From the NCBI GenBank assembly GCA_964540965.1, contig CAZIOT010000023.1:1-49212 (forward strand): a stretch of 49,212 bases of DNA, in the 5' to 3' direction. A program made the translations under genes and the position numbers. Shown here piece by piece: positions 6,517 to 13,397 of the stretch. The notes under the pieces were generated by a model. The model was not told the DNA's origin and did no database searches. It was given only the letters and a program-made list of their open reading frames with translations. Within the stretch, counting starts at the first letter, position 1, and every line of letters starts with the position of its first letter. Source of the DNA: JADYZU01 sp964540965 (lineage in GTDB: Bacteria; Pseudomonadota; Alphaproteobacteria; Rhodobacterales; Rhodobacteraceae).

Positions 6517-6908
6517 GGGCAAAGATGAAGATCGCCCCGATCCTGCCGGCAGTTCTGGCGCTTGCCCTTGGGGGGGTGGCGCCGGTTGCGCAGGCGCAGC
6601 AGCTCGACCTTGACGAGGTGTTCCGCTGTTCCGGGGAAACCGTCGGCCCGGAGCAGTGCCTGGCCGCGCGCGAGGTCATCCTGAACAATTGCACGACCTG
6701 CCACACCTTCGTGCCCATCGTGATGCAACCCTTCGACGGCGACGGCTGGCGCGGGCTGCTGGTCCGGCATGTCGAGAACGGGCGCGTGTCGCAATTGTCG
6801 GACGGCGATGTCGAAAACCTGCGCCTCTATCTGGCCGAGAATTTCAACGGCGACCTGCCGCCGCCTGACCTGCCTCCGGCCTTGCTGGAAACCTGGACCT
6901 CGTACTGA
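6513..6908 (+). CDS. Small periplasmic monoheme c-type cytochrome (second of a pair)
   Basis: A 131-residue paralogue of the preceding cytochrome, sharing FxCS, PEQCL, the ILLNNCT/ILNNCT stretch, FVPIV and the W-x6-H spacing. It has a signal peptide (AVLALALGGVAPVAQAQ), CTTCH at 60-64 and His86 at the usual distal-ligand position; Met71 is too close to the heme motif to be the normal ligand. The C-terminus is proline-rich (LPPPDLPPALL). The start ATG at 6513 overlaps the upstream TGA as ATGA; ATG 6525 is an alternative that would remove four residues. Tandem duplication of a carrier within one operon suggests either a two-electron relay or assembly of a heterodimer. Confidence 0.85.
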   Translation: MRAKMKIAPILPAVLALALGGVAPVAQAQQLDLDEVFRCSGETVGPEQCLAAREVILNNCTTCHTFVPIVMQPFDGDGWRGLLVRHVENGRVSQLSDGDVENLRLYLAENFNGDLPPPDLPPALLETWTSY

Positions 6909-6918
6909 CGGCTCGCCC

Positions 6919-6946
6919 GCAGCCCGGGACCGTCATTCCGGGCTGC
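6919..6946 (+). terminator. Hairpin between the cytochromes and the acyltransferase
   Basis: GCAGCCCGG and CCGGGCTGC form a 9-bp perfect stem, extendable inward by a G-T and an A-T pair. It lies in the 66-base gap before the MBOAT gene. Without a following T-run it is a weak terminator at best, so the downstream pair may be partly cotranscribed. Confidence 0.4.
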
Positions 6947-6974
6947 GCAGACAGTAAAGCGGACGGCAAGACCG

Positions 6975-8408
6975 ATGCTGCCAAATTCCCTTGGCTTTCT
7001 GGCCTTTTTCGGTGCGGTGGCACTGGTCCACTATGCCTTGCCACGCCGCCACCGCTGGTGGCTTTTGCTGGCGGCCAGCCTGTATTTCTATTCAAGCTTT
7101 GATCCCCGATACCTGCTGCTTCTGGCGTGGTGCACGCTGGCCGCCTGGGGCGCCGCGATCATGATCGAAAGGTCGCGCGCGCGTCTCTGGCTGGTCGCCG
7201 GTGTGCTGGCGCAACTCGCGGTGCTGGTCCTTTTCAAATACGCGGACTTCCTGGTGGGGCTGGCCGAGCCGGTGCTGGCCCCGATCCTTGCCGCGCAAGA
7301 GGCGCTGGCCCTTCCCCGGCTGGGCTGGCTTTTGCCGGCCGGGCTGTCGTTCTATGTCTTTTCCTGCATCAGCTATGTCGTGGACGTCTGGCGCGGCACC
7401 CAGCCGGCCGAGCGGCATCTGGGGCATCTTGCCCTCTTCGTGTCGTTCTTTCCCAAGCTGATCGCCGGCCCGATCGAACGCGCCCCCGACCTTCTGCCGC
7501 AGATCAAGGCAGGCGCGGCCTTTGTGCAGCCGCATGTGATTTTCGGACTCCAGCTTCTGCTGTGGGGGCTGATCAAGAAGGTGGTCATAGCCGACGGGCT
7601 TGTCGATTTTGTCGATGCCGGCTTCTCCACGCCCGATTTCCAGTCGCCGGTCACCGTGCTGATCGGCGTCTATTTCTATGCCTTCCAGATCTACTGCGAT
7701 TTCTCTGGCTATTCGGACATGGCCATCGGCATGGCCGCCATCCTGGGCTTCCGCTTTCGCGAGAATTTCCGCCGTCCCTATCTCTCGCGCAACATCGCCG
7801 AATTCTGGTCGCGCCGCTGGCATATCTCTCTGTCGCGCTGGTTTCGCGACTATCTCTACATCCCGCTGGGCGGCAGCCGGGTCGCCCCCTGGCGGCAGTA
7901 TCTGAATGTCATGATCATCTTCGCGGTCAGCGGGCTTTGGCATGGCGCGGCGCTGACCTTTGTGGTCTGGGGTGTGCTGAACGGTGCCTTTCAGGTTCTG
8001 TGGCAATTGTGCCGCCCGCTGATCGCCCGGATCGCGGCGGTGTTGCCGGCGGGGCTGTTTGCGGCCCTGTCGGTCCTTCTGACCTTCCATCTTGTCCTTG
8101 TGACCTGGGTGTTCTTCCGGGCCGAGGATATGCCCACCGCGCTCGCCGTGTTGCAGCGCATCGGGGGCAGTCTGCCCGCGCTTCCCGGCCTATTGGCGTC
8201 GTTCAGCTACACGCCCGCCTTCTGGCTGTCGCTGTCGCTGATCCTGGGCCTGCTGCTGGTCGAATGGCTGCACGAACGGCATCCGGTTGAGGGCTGGCTG
8301 CCGGAATGGCCGGCCGTCCTGCGCTGGAGCCTGTATTATGCCGGGCTGGGGCTTTTGGTCCTGGTCGGGCACTGGGGGTCAAGCGCCTTTGTCTACATGC
8401 AGTTCTAG
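6975..8408 (+). CDS. MBOAT-family membrane O-acyltransferase (AlgI-like)
   Basis: A 477-residue multispanning membrane protein with the AlgI/DltB-type signatures: FVSFFPKLIAGPIER (~154-168), the YFYAFQIYCDFSGYSDMAIG stretch (~234-253), FWSRRWHISLSRWFRDY (~278-294), and the catalytic-histidine segment SGLWHGAALTFVVWG. Such proteins carry acyl, usually acetyl, groups across the inner membrane to modify exported polysaccharides, working with a periplasmic SGNH partner, which is encoded next (10 bases downstream). The polysaccharide target is unknown and no synthase lies nearby. Its position directly after the E1/cytochrome cluster on the same strand may be an operonic link or simple adjacency. 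Confidence 0.92.
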   Translation: MLPNSLGFLAFFGAVALVHYALPRRHRWWLLLAASLYFYSSFDPRYLLLLAWCTLAAWGAAIMIERSRARLWLVAGVLAQLAVLVLFKYADFLVGLAEPVLAPILAAQEALALPRLGWLLPAGLSFYVFSCISYVVDVWRGTQPAERHLGHLALFVSFFPKLIAGPIERAPDLLPQIKAGAAFVQPHVIFGLQLLLWGLIKKVVIADGLVDFVDAGFSTPDFQSPVTVLIGVYFYAFQIYCDFSGYSDMAIGMAAILGFRFRENFRRPYLSRNIAEFWSRRWHISLSRWFRDYLYIPLGGSRVAPWRQYLNVMIIFAVSGLWHGAALTFVVWGVLNGAFQVLWQLCRPLIARIAAVLPAGLFAALSVLLTFHLVLVTWVFFRAEDMPTALAVLQRIGGSLPALPGLLASFSYTPAFWLSLSLILGLLLVEWLHERHPVEGWLPEWPAVLRWSLYYAGLGLLVLVGHWGSSAFVYMQF

Positions 8409-8417
8409 GACCCGCCG

Positions 8418-9416
8418 ATGACCACACGGACCGATCCTTCGCGCGACCTGACCGGGGCCGGTATCGCAGCGGGGTTTCTGGCGCGGGCCGCGCTGTTCAT
8501 TGCAATCGGCCTTGCCCTTTACATCCTGCTGCTGATCCTTGCCGAACGGCAGGTCCGCGCGACCGGAGAGCGCAATCCCCTGTTCCAGATCACGGCGCTG
8601 GCGCCGGACAGTGATGTGCTGGTCCTTGGCGCCTCGCATGCCATGCCGCTCGGGTTCGAGGGGATCGGCGCGGCTCTGGACGAGGCATCGGGCCGCACGG
8701 TGACGACCCTTGCCATCGAGGGCGGCGGAATTGTCCCGGCGGCCTTTCTGCTCGACACCGCCCTCAGGCGCACGCGGCCGCAGACGGTGGTCTATGTGGT
8801 CGACAGTTTCGCCTTCCTGTCGCGGCAATGGAACGAAGACCGGCTGAACGATCAGGAGCTTTTCGCACGCGCGCCATTTGATGGCGACGTCCTGTTCGCC
8901 GCGGTGGCCGATGCCGCGGCCCGGCCGGTCCTGCCGTGGTATCTGAGCGGTTTCGACAAGGTGAACCGCCTGCTCTGGCCGGCGCCGGACCGGTCCGAGG
9001 CGGAATTGACCAAATTTGACCGCACCTATCGTGAAAACCCCCGGATCGACGACCAGCGCGTCGCCTATCTGTTCCCCGATGCCCCGGCCGAGTTGACCGG
9101 CCGGTATCTGGCCCGGCTCGATGCCATGATCGGCGCGGCGCAGGATGCCGGAGCGGAAGTCGTGCTGCTGCTCATGCCCGCCCCGACGCGCTACCGCGAC
9201 CGGCTGCCGCCCGCGCATGACGCGGTCATGGCCGGTGTTGCCGAGATTGCGGCACAGCGGGGAGTTACCATCGCCGACCATTCGGGTCTGCTGCAAGCCG
9301 ACGAGAACTACTACGACACCGACCACCTCAACCGCACCGGGGCCACGGCCTATGTCAGCGGCCCGCTGGCCGAACTTCTGGAACGGCCGGACCCGGAAGG
9401 CGCCGCTGGACCCTGA
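8418..9416 (+). CDS. Membrane-anchored SGNH-type protein, partner of the MBOAT acyltransferase
   Basis: A 332-residue protein with one N-terminal membrane helix (~20-43) followed by a periplasmic domain. SGNH features are visible: LVLGASHAMPLG (~70-81), supplying the nucleophile serine in a G-x-SH context, and DTDHLNRTGA (~302-311), supplying the Asp/His pair. This arrangement matches AlgJ/AlgX-like proteins or DUF1574-type partners that complete acyl transfer to a glycan after the MBOAT protein delivers the acyl group. ATG 8418 follows the MBOAT stop by 9 bases, so the two are cotranscribed. Specificity cannot be read from sequence. Confidence 0.8.
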   Translation: MTTRTDPSRDLTGAGIAAGFLARAALFIAIGLALYILLLILAERQVRATGERNPLFQITALAPDSDVLVLGASHAMPLGFEGIGAALDEASGRTVTTLAIEGGGIVPAAFLLDTALRRTRPQTVVYVVDSFAFLSRQWNEDRLNDQELFARAPFDGDVLFAAVADAAARPVLPWYLSGFDKVNRLLWPAPDRSEAELTKFDRTYRENPRIDDQRVAYLFPDAPAELTGRYLARLDAMIGAAQDAGAEVVLLLMPAPTRYRDRLPPAHDAVMAGVAEIAAQRGVTIADHSGLLQADENYYDTDHLNRTGATAYVSGPLAELLERPDPEGAAGP

Positions 9417-9581
9417 TCCTTGCGATGTTCGGCTGACCGCCAACGCCCTCGGATTCCGATGATGGCGCGATTCCTCGCAAGCCCGCGATGTTCAGCATAC
9501 GAATGGGGGAAGCGCGGGGGGGGGGGCGGAAATTTCCGATGCAGAAATTTCCAGAAAGAAAATGGGTTTACAAGAAAATCA

Positions 9582-9671
<90 letters not shown>

Positions 9672-9681
9672 GTGAGCGCGG

Positions 9682-9710
9682 CATTTAGTCGGCGTCGGGG
9701 CGGGCTGCAA
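9682..9710 (-). promoter_or_regulatory. Sigma-70-type promoter of tRNA-Ser
   Basis: On the minus strand TTGCAG and TAAATG are separated by exactly 17 bases, ending 10 bases before the 5' end of the tRNA. The spacing and position fit a housekeeping promoter. Confidence 0.55.
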
Positions 9711-9970
9711 GAGTGAAAGTGCGACCGGGCGACAGCGGGCAAACCGCTGTGTCGTTGTGGCTTTCGGGCGGGGGGTGCCGGACCTCCGGCTTTCCGTCTT
9801 GGGTCCGGCGCCGCCCATGTGGGGGGTCACAGGGCAGGGGGCCCGCGCCCGCGCCGCCTGATGCCGCAAAGCCCCGCGCGCCGATCTTCCCGCGCCGCCG
9901 CATCCGGGCTACAGTCGCGGACGGTCCGGTTGCCACCCCCGGTGGCCGGTGTTTCCGGAAAGGCCGCTTG

Positions 9971-10804
9971 ATGTTTCTCCGTCCCGCCCGCCTGTTTGGC
10001 GCCCTCGCGCTGGCCGCCACCCTTGCCACCCCGCTTGCGGCGCAGGAGGCCGGCGGTGTCGATGAGCTTTATGACGCGTTGCGGATCGACGAGCTGATCG
10101 CCGTCATGGGCGAGGAGGGGCTGGCCTATGGCGAGACCATCGCCACCGACATGCTGGGCGGCGCCGATGCCGACTGGGATGCCGTCGTGGCCGACCTCTA
10201 CGCGCCCGGCCGGCTAGAGGCCGCGGTGCGCGCCGGGCTGGAAAGCGCGCTGGCAGAGGCCGATCTGGCCCCGGCCATCGCCTTTTTCACCTCGGAACCC
10301 GGGCAGACCTTCGTCACGCTGGAAATCGCCGCGCGGCGGGCGCTGCTCGACGACGAGGTCGAGCAGGCGGCCAAGGAGGCCGCGGCGCTCGCCATGGCCG
10401 ACGGCACGCCGCGGTTCCGCATCCTGGAACGCTTTGTCGCCGCGAATGATCTGATCGAGACCAATATCACCGGCTCGATGAACGCCAATTTCGCCTTCTT
10501 CGGCGGGCTTGGAGCCGGCGGCGCATTGCCCGACGGCGCGACCGAGGACCAGCTTCTGTCCGACCTATGGGCGCAGGAGCCGGGGATTCGCGCCGATACG
10601 GTCGAATGGATCTATACCTTCCTGCTGCTGGCCTATTCCCCTGCCAGCGATGCCGACCTGGAAGCCTATATCGCCTTTTCCGAGACCCAGTCCGGGCGGC
10701 AGGTGAACCACGGCCTGTTCACCGCCTTCGATCAGGTCTTTGTGGCGATCAGCCATGCCCTAGGGCTGGCGGCAGCGCGGCAGATGCAGACCGAGCAACT
10801 TTAG
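9971..10804 (+). CDS. Exported DUF2059-domain protein
   Basis: A 277-residue protein with a signal peptide (FGALALAATLATPLAAQ, cleavage near 24). The rest is predominantly alpha-helical, with the DUF2059-like pattern near 90-140 (LAPAIAFFTSEPGQTFVTLEIAAR) and again near 225-265 (DLEAYIAFSETQSGRQVNHGLF). Proteins with this domain are secreted or periplasmic and have no established biochemical role. The ATG at 9971 follows GGAAAGGCCGC. It is transcribed alone, convergent with the small lipoprotein gene. Confidence 0.75.
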   Translation: MFLRPARLFGALALAATLATPLAAQEAGGVDELYDALRIDELIAVMGEEGLAYGETIATDMLGGADADWDAVVADLYAPGRLEAAVRAGLESALAEADLAPAIAFFTSEPGQTFVTLEIAARRALLDDEVEQAAKEAAALAMADGTPRFRILERFVAANDLIETNITGSMNANFAFFGGLGAGGALPDGATEDQLLSDLWAQEPGIRADTVEWIYTFLLLAYSPASDADLEAYIAFSETQSGRQVNHGLFTAFDQVFVAISHALGLAAARQMQTEQL

Positions 10805-10818
10805 GCGGCGGGGGGCCG

Positions 10819-11166
10819 CTACCCGCCATAGACCATCAGCGCCGAGACGAGTGCGCCGGGGTTCGCCTCGTAAAGCCCGCGGTCGCGCTCGAGCTGGATC
10901 AGCCGGGCGGGGCGGTCGGCGGCGGGGATGCCGGCAATGTCGAAGGCCTGCGTGACCTCGGCGCTGCCGCCGGTGGCGATGCCGGTCAGGATCGCGGAAA
11001 GATTGGTCTTGACGTATAGCTCGACGGCGCCGCGGCGCTGCACATAACCGGGATCGGTGGCGGCGCGGCCGATCTCGAACCCCGGAAACAGCACCGGCAA
11101 CCCGTTCGAGCCCTGGGTCGCGCAGGCAGAGAGAAACAGGGCGAAAAGCGGTGGCAACAGGCGCAT
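10819..11166 (-). CDS. Small conserved lipoprotein of unknown function
   Basis: A 115-residue protein whose N-terminus is a lipoprotein signal with lipobox LSAC (residues 12-15), so Cys15 would be acylated and the protein membrane-anchored. The mature part is short, mixed helical, and ends VSALMVYGG. I recognise no domain. It is divergent from rplU; the rplU promoter lies just upstream of its start. Confidence 0.7.
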   Translation of the reverse strand: MRLLPPLFALFLSACATQGSNGLPVLFPGFEIGRAATDPGYVQRRGAVELYVKTNLSAILTGIATGGSAEVTQAFDIAGIPAADRPARLIQLERDRGLYEANPGALVSALMVYGG

Positions 11167-11184
11167 CGGCGGCTCGTTTTGCGG

Positions 11185-11213
11185 TTGACTTGGCCCGATG
11201 TTGCGCAGATAAG
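11185..11213 (+). promoter_or_regulatory. Probable sigma-70 promoter for rplU-rpmA
   Basis: TTGACT (11185-11190) and GATAAG (11208-11213) are separated by 17 bases. The site lies about 170 bases before the rplU ATG, leaving a long 5' leader, as is common for ribosomal protein operons. Confidence 0.55.
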
Positions 11214-11382
11214 CCCGCATCCCGGCAAGGCTTGTGTCCGGGGGCGCGCGGGATTCCGCCAATCGGCCAGGGCCGGCGCGCAGATGAAACTCCGCCCCGC
11301 ACGGGGCGCGCTGTCCGAGGCGGGGATGACCCCGGCAACACCGGAAACGGGGCCACAGGGCGCGGCAGACAAGGAAGAAGCG

Positions 11383-11739
11383 ATGTTCGCTGTCATCAAG
11401 ACCGGCGGCAAGCAGTATCGGGTGAACGCGGGCGATGTCCTGCGCGTCGAAAAGCTGCAGGCCGAGGCCGGGGAAACCATCCAGTTCAACGACGTTCTGA
11501 TTCTGGGCGACAAGATCGGTGCGCCGCTGGTGGCTGGCGCCGCCGTGCAGGCGACCGTGATCGACCAGATCAAGGGCGAAAAGACGATCCATTTCGTCCG
11601 CCGCCGCCGCAAGCATTCGTCCAAGCGCACCAAGGGCCACCGCCAGCAGCTGACGCTGGTGCGGGTGACCGAGATCCTCGCCACCGGCGCGGACAAGTCG
11701 GGCGTCAAAGCCGCCATCGGCGCGGCCAGCAAGGAATAA
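11383..11739 (+). CDS. rplU: 50S ribosomal protein L21
   Basis: MFAVIKTGGKQYRV is the invariant L21 start, and RRRRKHSSKRTKGHRQQLT is its RNA-binding segment. At 118 residues it is about 15 longer than typical bacterial L21, with a tail (EILATGADKSGV...AASKE) after the conserved core; C-terminal extension is common in alphaproteobacteria. AAGGAAGAAG precedes the ATG. It is followed by rpmA after 6 bases, the standard L21-L27 pairing. Confidence 0.97.
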   Translation: MFAVIKTGGKQYRVNAGDVLRVEKLQAEAGETIQFNDVLILGDKIGAPLVAGAAVQATVIDQIKGEKTIHFVRRRRKHSSKRTKGHRQQLTLVRVTEILATGADKSGVKAAIGAASKE

Positions 11740-11745
11740 CACCAG

Positions 11746-12015
11746 ATGGCACACAAGAAAGCCGGCGGTTCCTCCCGCAACGGGCGCGACAGCGCCGGGC
11801 GTCGTCTTGGCGTCAAGAAATACGGCGGCGAGGCCGTGATTCCGGGCAATATCATCGTCCGCCAGCGCGGCACCCGCATGTTCCCGGGCGCCGGTGTCGG
11901 CATGGGCACCGATCACACGATCTTCGCCACCGTCGAAGGCAATGTGAAGTTCCACAAGGGTCTCAAGGGCCGCACCTTCATTTCCGTGCTCCCCGTCGCG
12001 GAGGCGGCCGAGTAA
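11746..12015 (+). CDS. rpmA: 50S ribosomal protein L27
   Basis: An 89-residue protein of normal length beginning MAHKKAGGSSRNGRDS, with the conserved GVKKYGG and RQRGT segments. L27 lies near the peptidyl-transferase centre and its N-terminus contacts the tRNA ends. There is no Firmicute-type N-terminal cleavage extension. It is cotranscribed with rplU and followed by a good intrinsic terminator. Confidence 0.97.
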   Translation: MAHKKAGGSSRNGRDSAGRRLGVKKYGGEAVIPGNIIVRQRGTRMFPGAGVGMGTDHTIFATVEGNVKFHKGLKGRTFISVLPVAEAAE

Positions 12016-12040
12016 CCCGGAACCCCGCAGGGTTCACGAA

Positions 12041-12073
12041 AAAGGGGGACCGGCCGCAGGGCCGGTCCCCTTT
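12041..12073 (+). terminator. Intrinsic terminator after rpmA
   Basis: GGGGACCGGCC pairs perfectly with GGCCGGTCCCC (11 bp, loop GCAG), with flanking A and T bases extending the stem and a TTT following. It ends the rplU-rpmA transcript. Confidence 0.75.
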
Positions 12074-12211
12074 CACATTCCGGTCATGACCATATTTCGG
12101 TCAGACAGCGGCCGGGATTTACGGTTCTGTAGTGCGGCGGGTGCAGAAAGGCGCCTGCCGGGGTCGGCCCCGCCGGTTCAGGTGAAGTCGGCGCTCCCGG
12201 AGGAGGAGACC

Positions 12212-12754
12212 ATGATGTTGCACGAAGTCGTCGCCCAGGCCGCGATCCCGGCCGAGCGGATCTGCCTGCGGCCGCTGCGCCTGTCGGACGCCGGGCTGAT
12301 TGCCCATCATGCCGGCGACCTGCGCGTCGCCCGCGGCACCAAGTCGATCCCGCATCCCTATCCGCCCGGCGCCGCCGAACAGCTTGTCGCCCGCGCGCTG
12401 GCCGCCGACCGCGGCCGCGACATCTGGGCCATCGACGGCTCGGCCCAGGGCTGGGGCGAGGTGGTGGGGCTGGTGACGCTGACCCGGCTTGACCGCCGGC
12501 AGAGCGAGATTTCTTATTGGGTCGCCCCCGCCTTCTGGAACACCGGCATCGCCTCGGAAGCGGTGCGCGCGCTGATCGCCGCCAACCCGCATGGCGCGGC
12601 GCAGATCTTTGCCGAGGTGTTTCAGGACAATCCCGGTTCGGCCCGGGTGCTGACCAATTGCGGCTTCGACTATCTGGGCGATGCCGAGGCCTATTCGGTG
12701 GCGCGCGCGGCGACGGCGGCGACCTGGACCTATGCGCTGAGGACCGGCGGCTGA
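12212..12754 (+). CDS. GNAT-family N-acetyltransferase (RimJ-like)
   Basis: A 180-residue acetyltransferase of the RimJ/RimL type. It has ERICLRPLRLSDAGLIAHHAGD at the N-terminus, GLVTLTR and ISYWVAPAFWNTGIASEAVRAL forming the acetyl-CoA-binding beta4-alpha3 region, and NPGSARVLTNCGFDYLGD, the usual asparagine-containing end motif. GGAGGAGGAGACC immediately before the paired ATGs at 12212/12215 fixes the start. The substrate is unknown. It lies between rpmA and obgE together with a second, related GNAT. Confidence 0.85.
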   Translation: MMLHEVVAQAAIPAERICLRPLRLSDAGLIAHHAGDLRVARGTKSIPHPYPPGAAEQLVARALAADRGRDIWAIDGSAQGWGEVVGLVTLTRLDRRQSEISYWVAPAFWNTGIASEAVRALIAANPHGAAQIFAEVFQDNPGSARVLTNCGFDYLGDAEAYSVARAATAATWTYALRTGG

Positions 12755-12795
12755 GTGGGGAGGTCGGGGGGCTGCTCGCCCCCCGAACCCCCTCG

Positions 12796-12856
12796 CCAGA
12801 GGAGGCCCGCGGGCCTCCTCTGGACTCCTCCGCGGATATTTCCGGACGAAGAATGA
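12796..12856. repeat. Dispersed palindromic repeat, family A (copy 1)
   Basis: A perfect 28-base palindrome (CCAGAGGAGGCCCG and its complement, 12796-12823) is followed by CTCCGCGGATATTT and GGACGAAGAATGA. The same GGATATTT...GACGAAGAATGA tail recurs at 35874 and, inverted, at 35918, and at 38170, each beside GC-rich hairpin sequence. Here the terminal GAAGAATGA supplies both the purine-rich stretch and the ATG of the next gene. Confidence 0.8.
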
Positions 12857-13371
12857 CCATGGACGATCTGCGCACGGCGCGCCTGCATCTGCGGGCGCCG
12901 GTCATGGCCGATGCCGCCGCCCTGGCCGCGGCGCTGGACGATTTCGAGATTTCGAAATGGCTGGCGGTGGTGCCCTATCCCTATGGCCTGGGCGATGCCG
13001 AATGGTTCATCGGCGAGGTCATGGCCGGGCGGATGTGCGCCTGGATCATCGACGATGGCGCGCTTGCCGGCGTGATCGGGCTGGACGATGGCGAGCTTGG
13101 CTATTGGCTGGCGCGGCGGGCGCAGGGCCGTGGCTATGCCACCGAGGCGGCCGCGGCGGTGGTCGACCGGGCCTTTGCGCAAGGTGCCGAGAGCCTGAGT
13201 TCGGGGCATTTCACCGACAATCACCGCTCGGCCCGGGTGCTGGAAAAGCTCGGCTTCCGCCCGACCGGCTTTTGCGAAATGGAGTGCAAGGCGCGCGACG
13301 GCCAGTTTCCAAGCCGCCGCATGGCCCTGACCCGCGCCGACCGGCTTGAGCGGCGGGCCGCGATCCGCTAG
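12853..13371 (+). CDS. GNAT-family N-acetyltransferase (second of the pair)
   Basis: A 172-residue GNAT of the same RimJ-like class as its upstream neighbour: TARLHLRAPVMADAAAL, GELGYWLARRAQGRGYATEAAAA (acetyl-CoA pyrophosphate loop Q/R-G-x-G-Y-A), and NHRSARVLEKLGFRPTGF. The ATG at 12853 lies in the tail of a dispersed repeat; ATG 12859 (MDDLRTARL) is an equally good start and fits family length. There is no classical Shine-Dalgarno beyond GGACGAAGA. It ends 26 bases before obgE. The substrate is unknown. Confidence 0.85.
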   Translation: MTMDDLRTARLHLRAPVMADAAALAAALDDFEISKWLAVVPYPYGLGDAEWFIGEVMAGRMCAWIIDDGALAGVIGLDDGELGYWLARRAQGRGYATEAAAAVVDRAFAQGAESLSSGHFTDNHRSARVLEKLGFRPTGFCEMECKARDGQFPSRRMALTRADRLERRAAIR

Positions 13372-13397
13372 GGCGGGGGCCTGACAGGAGACGCCGC

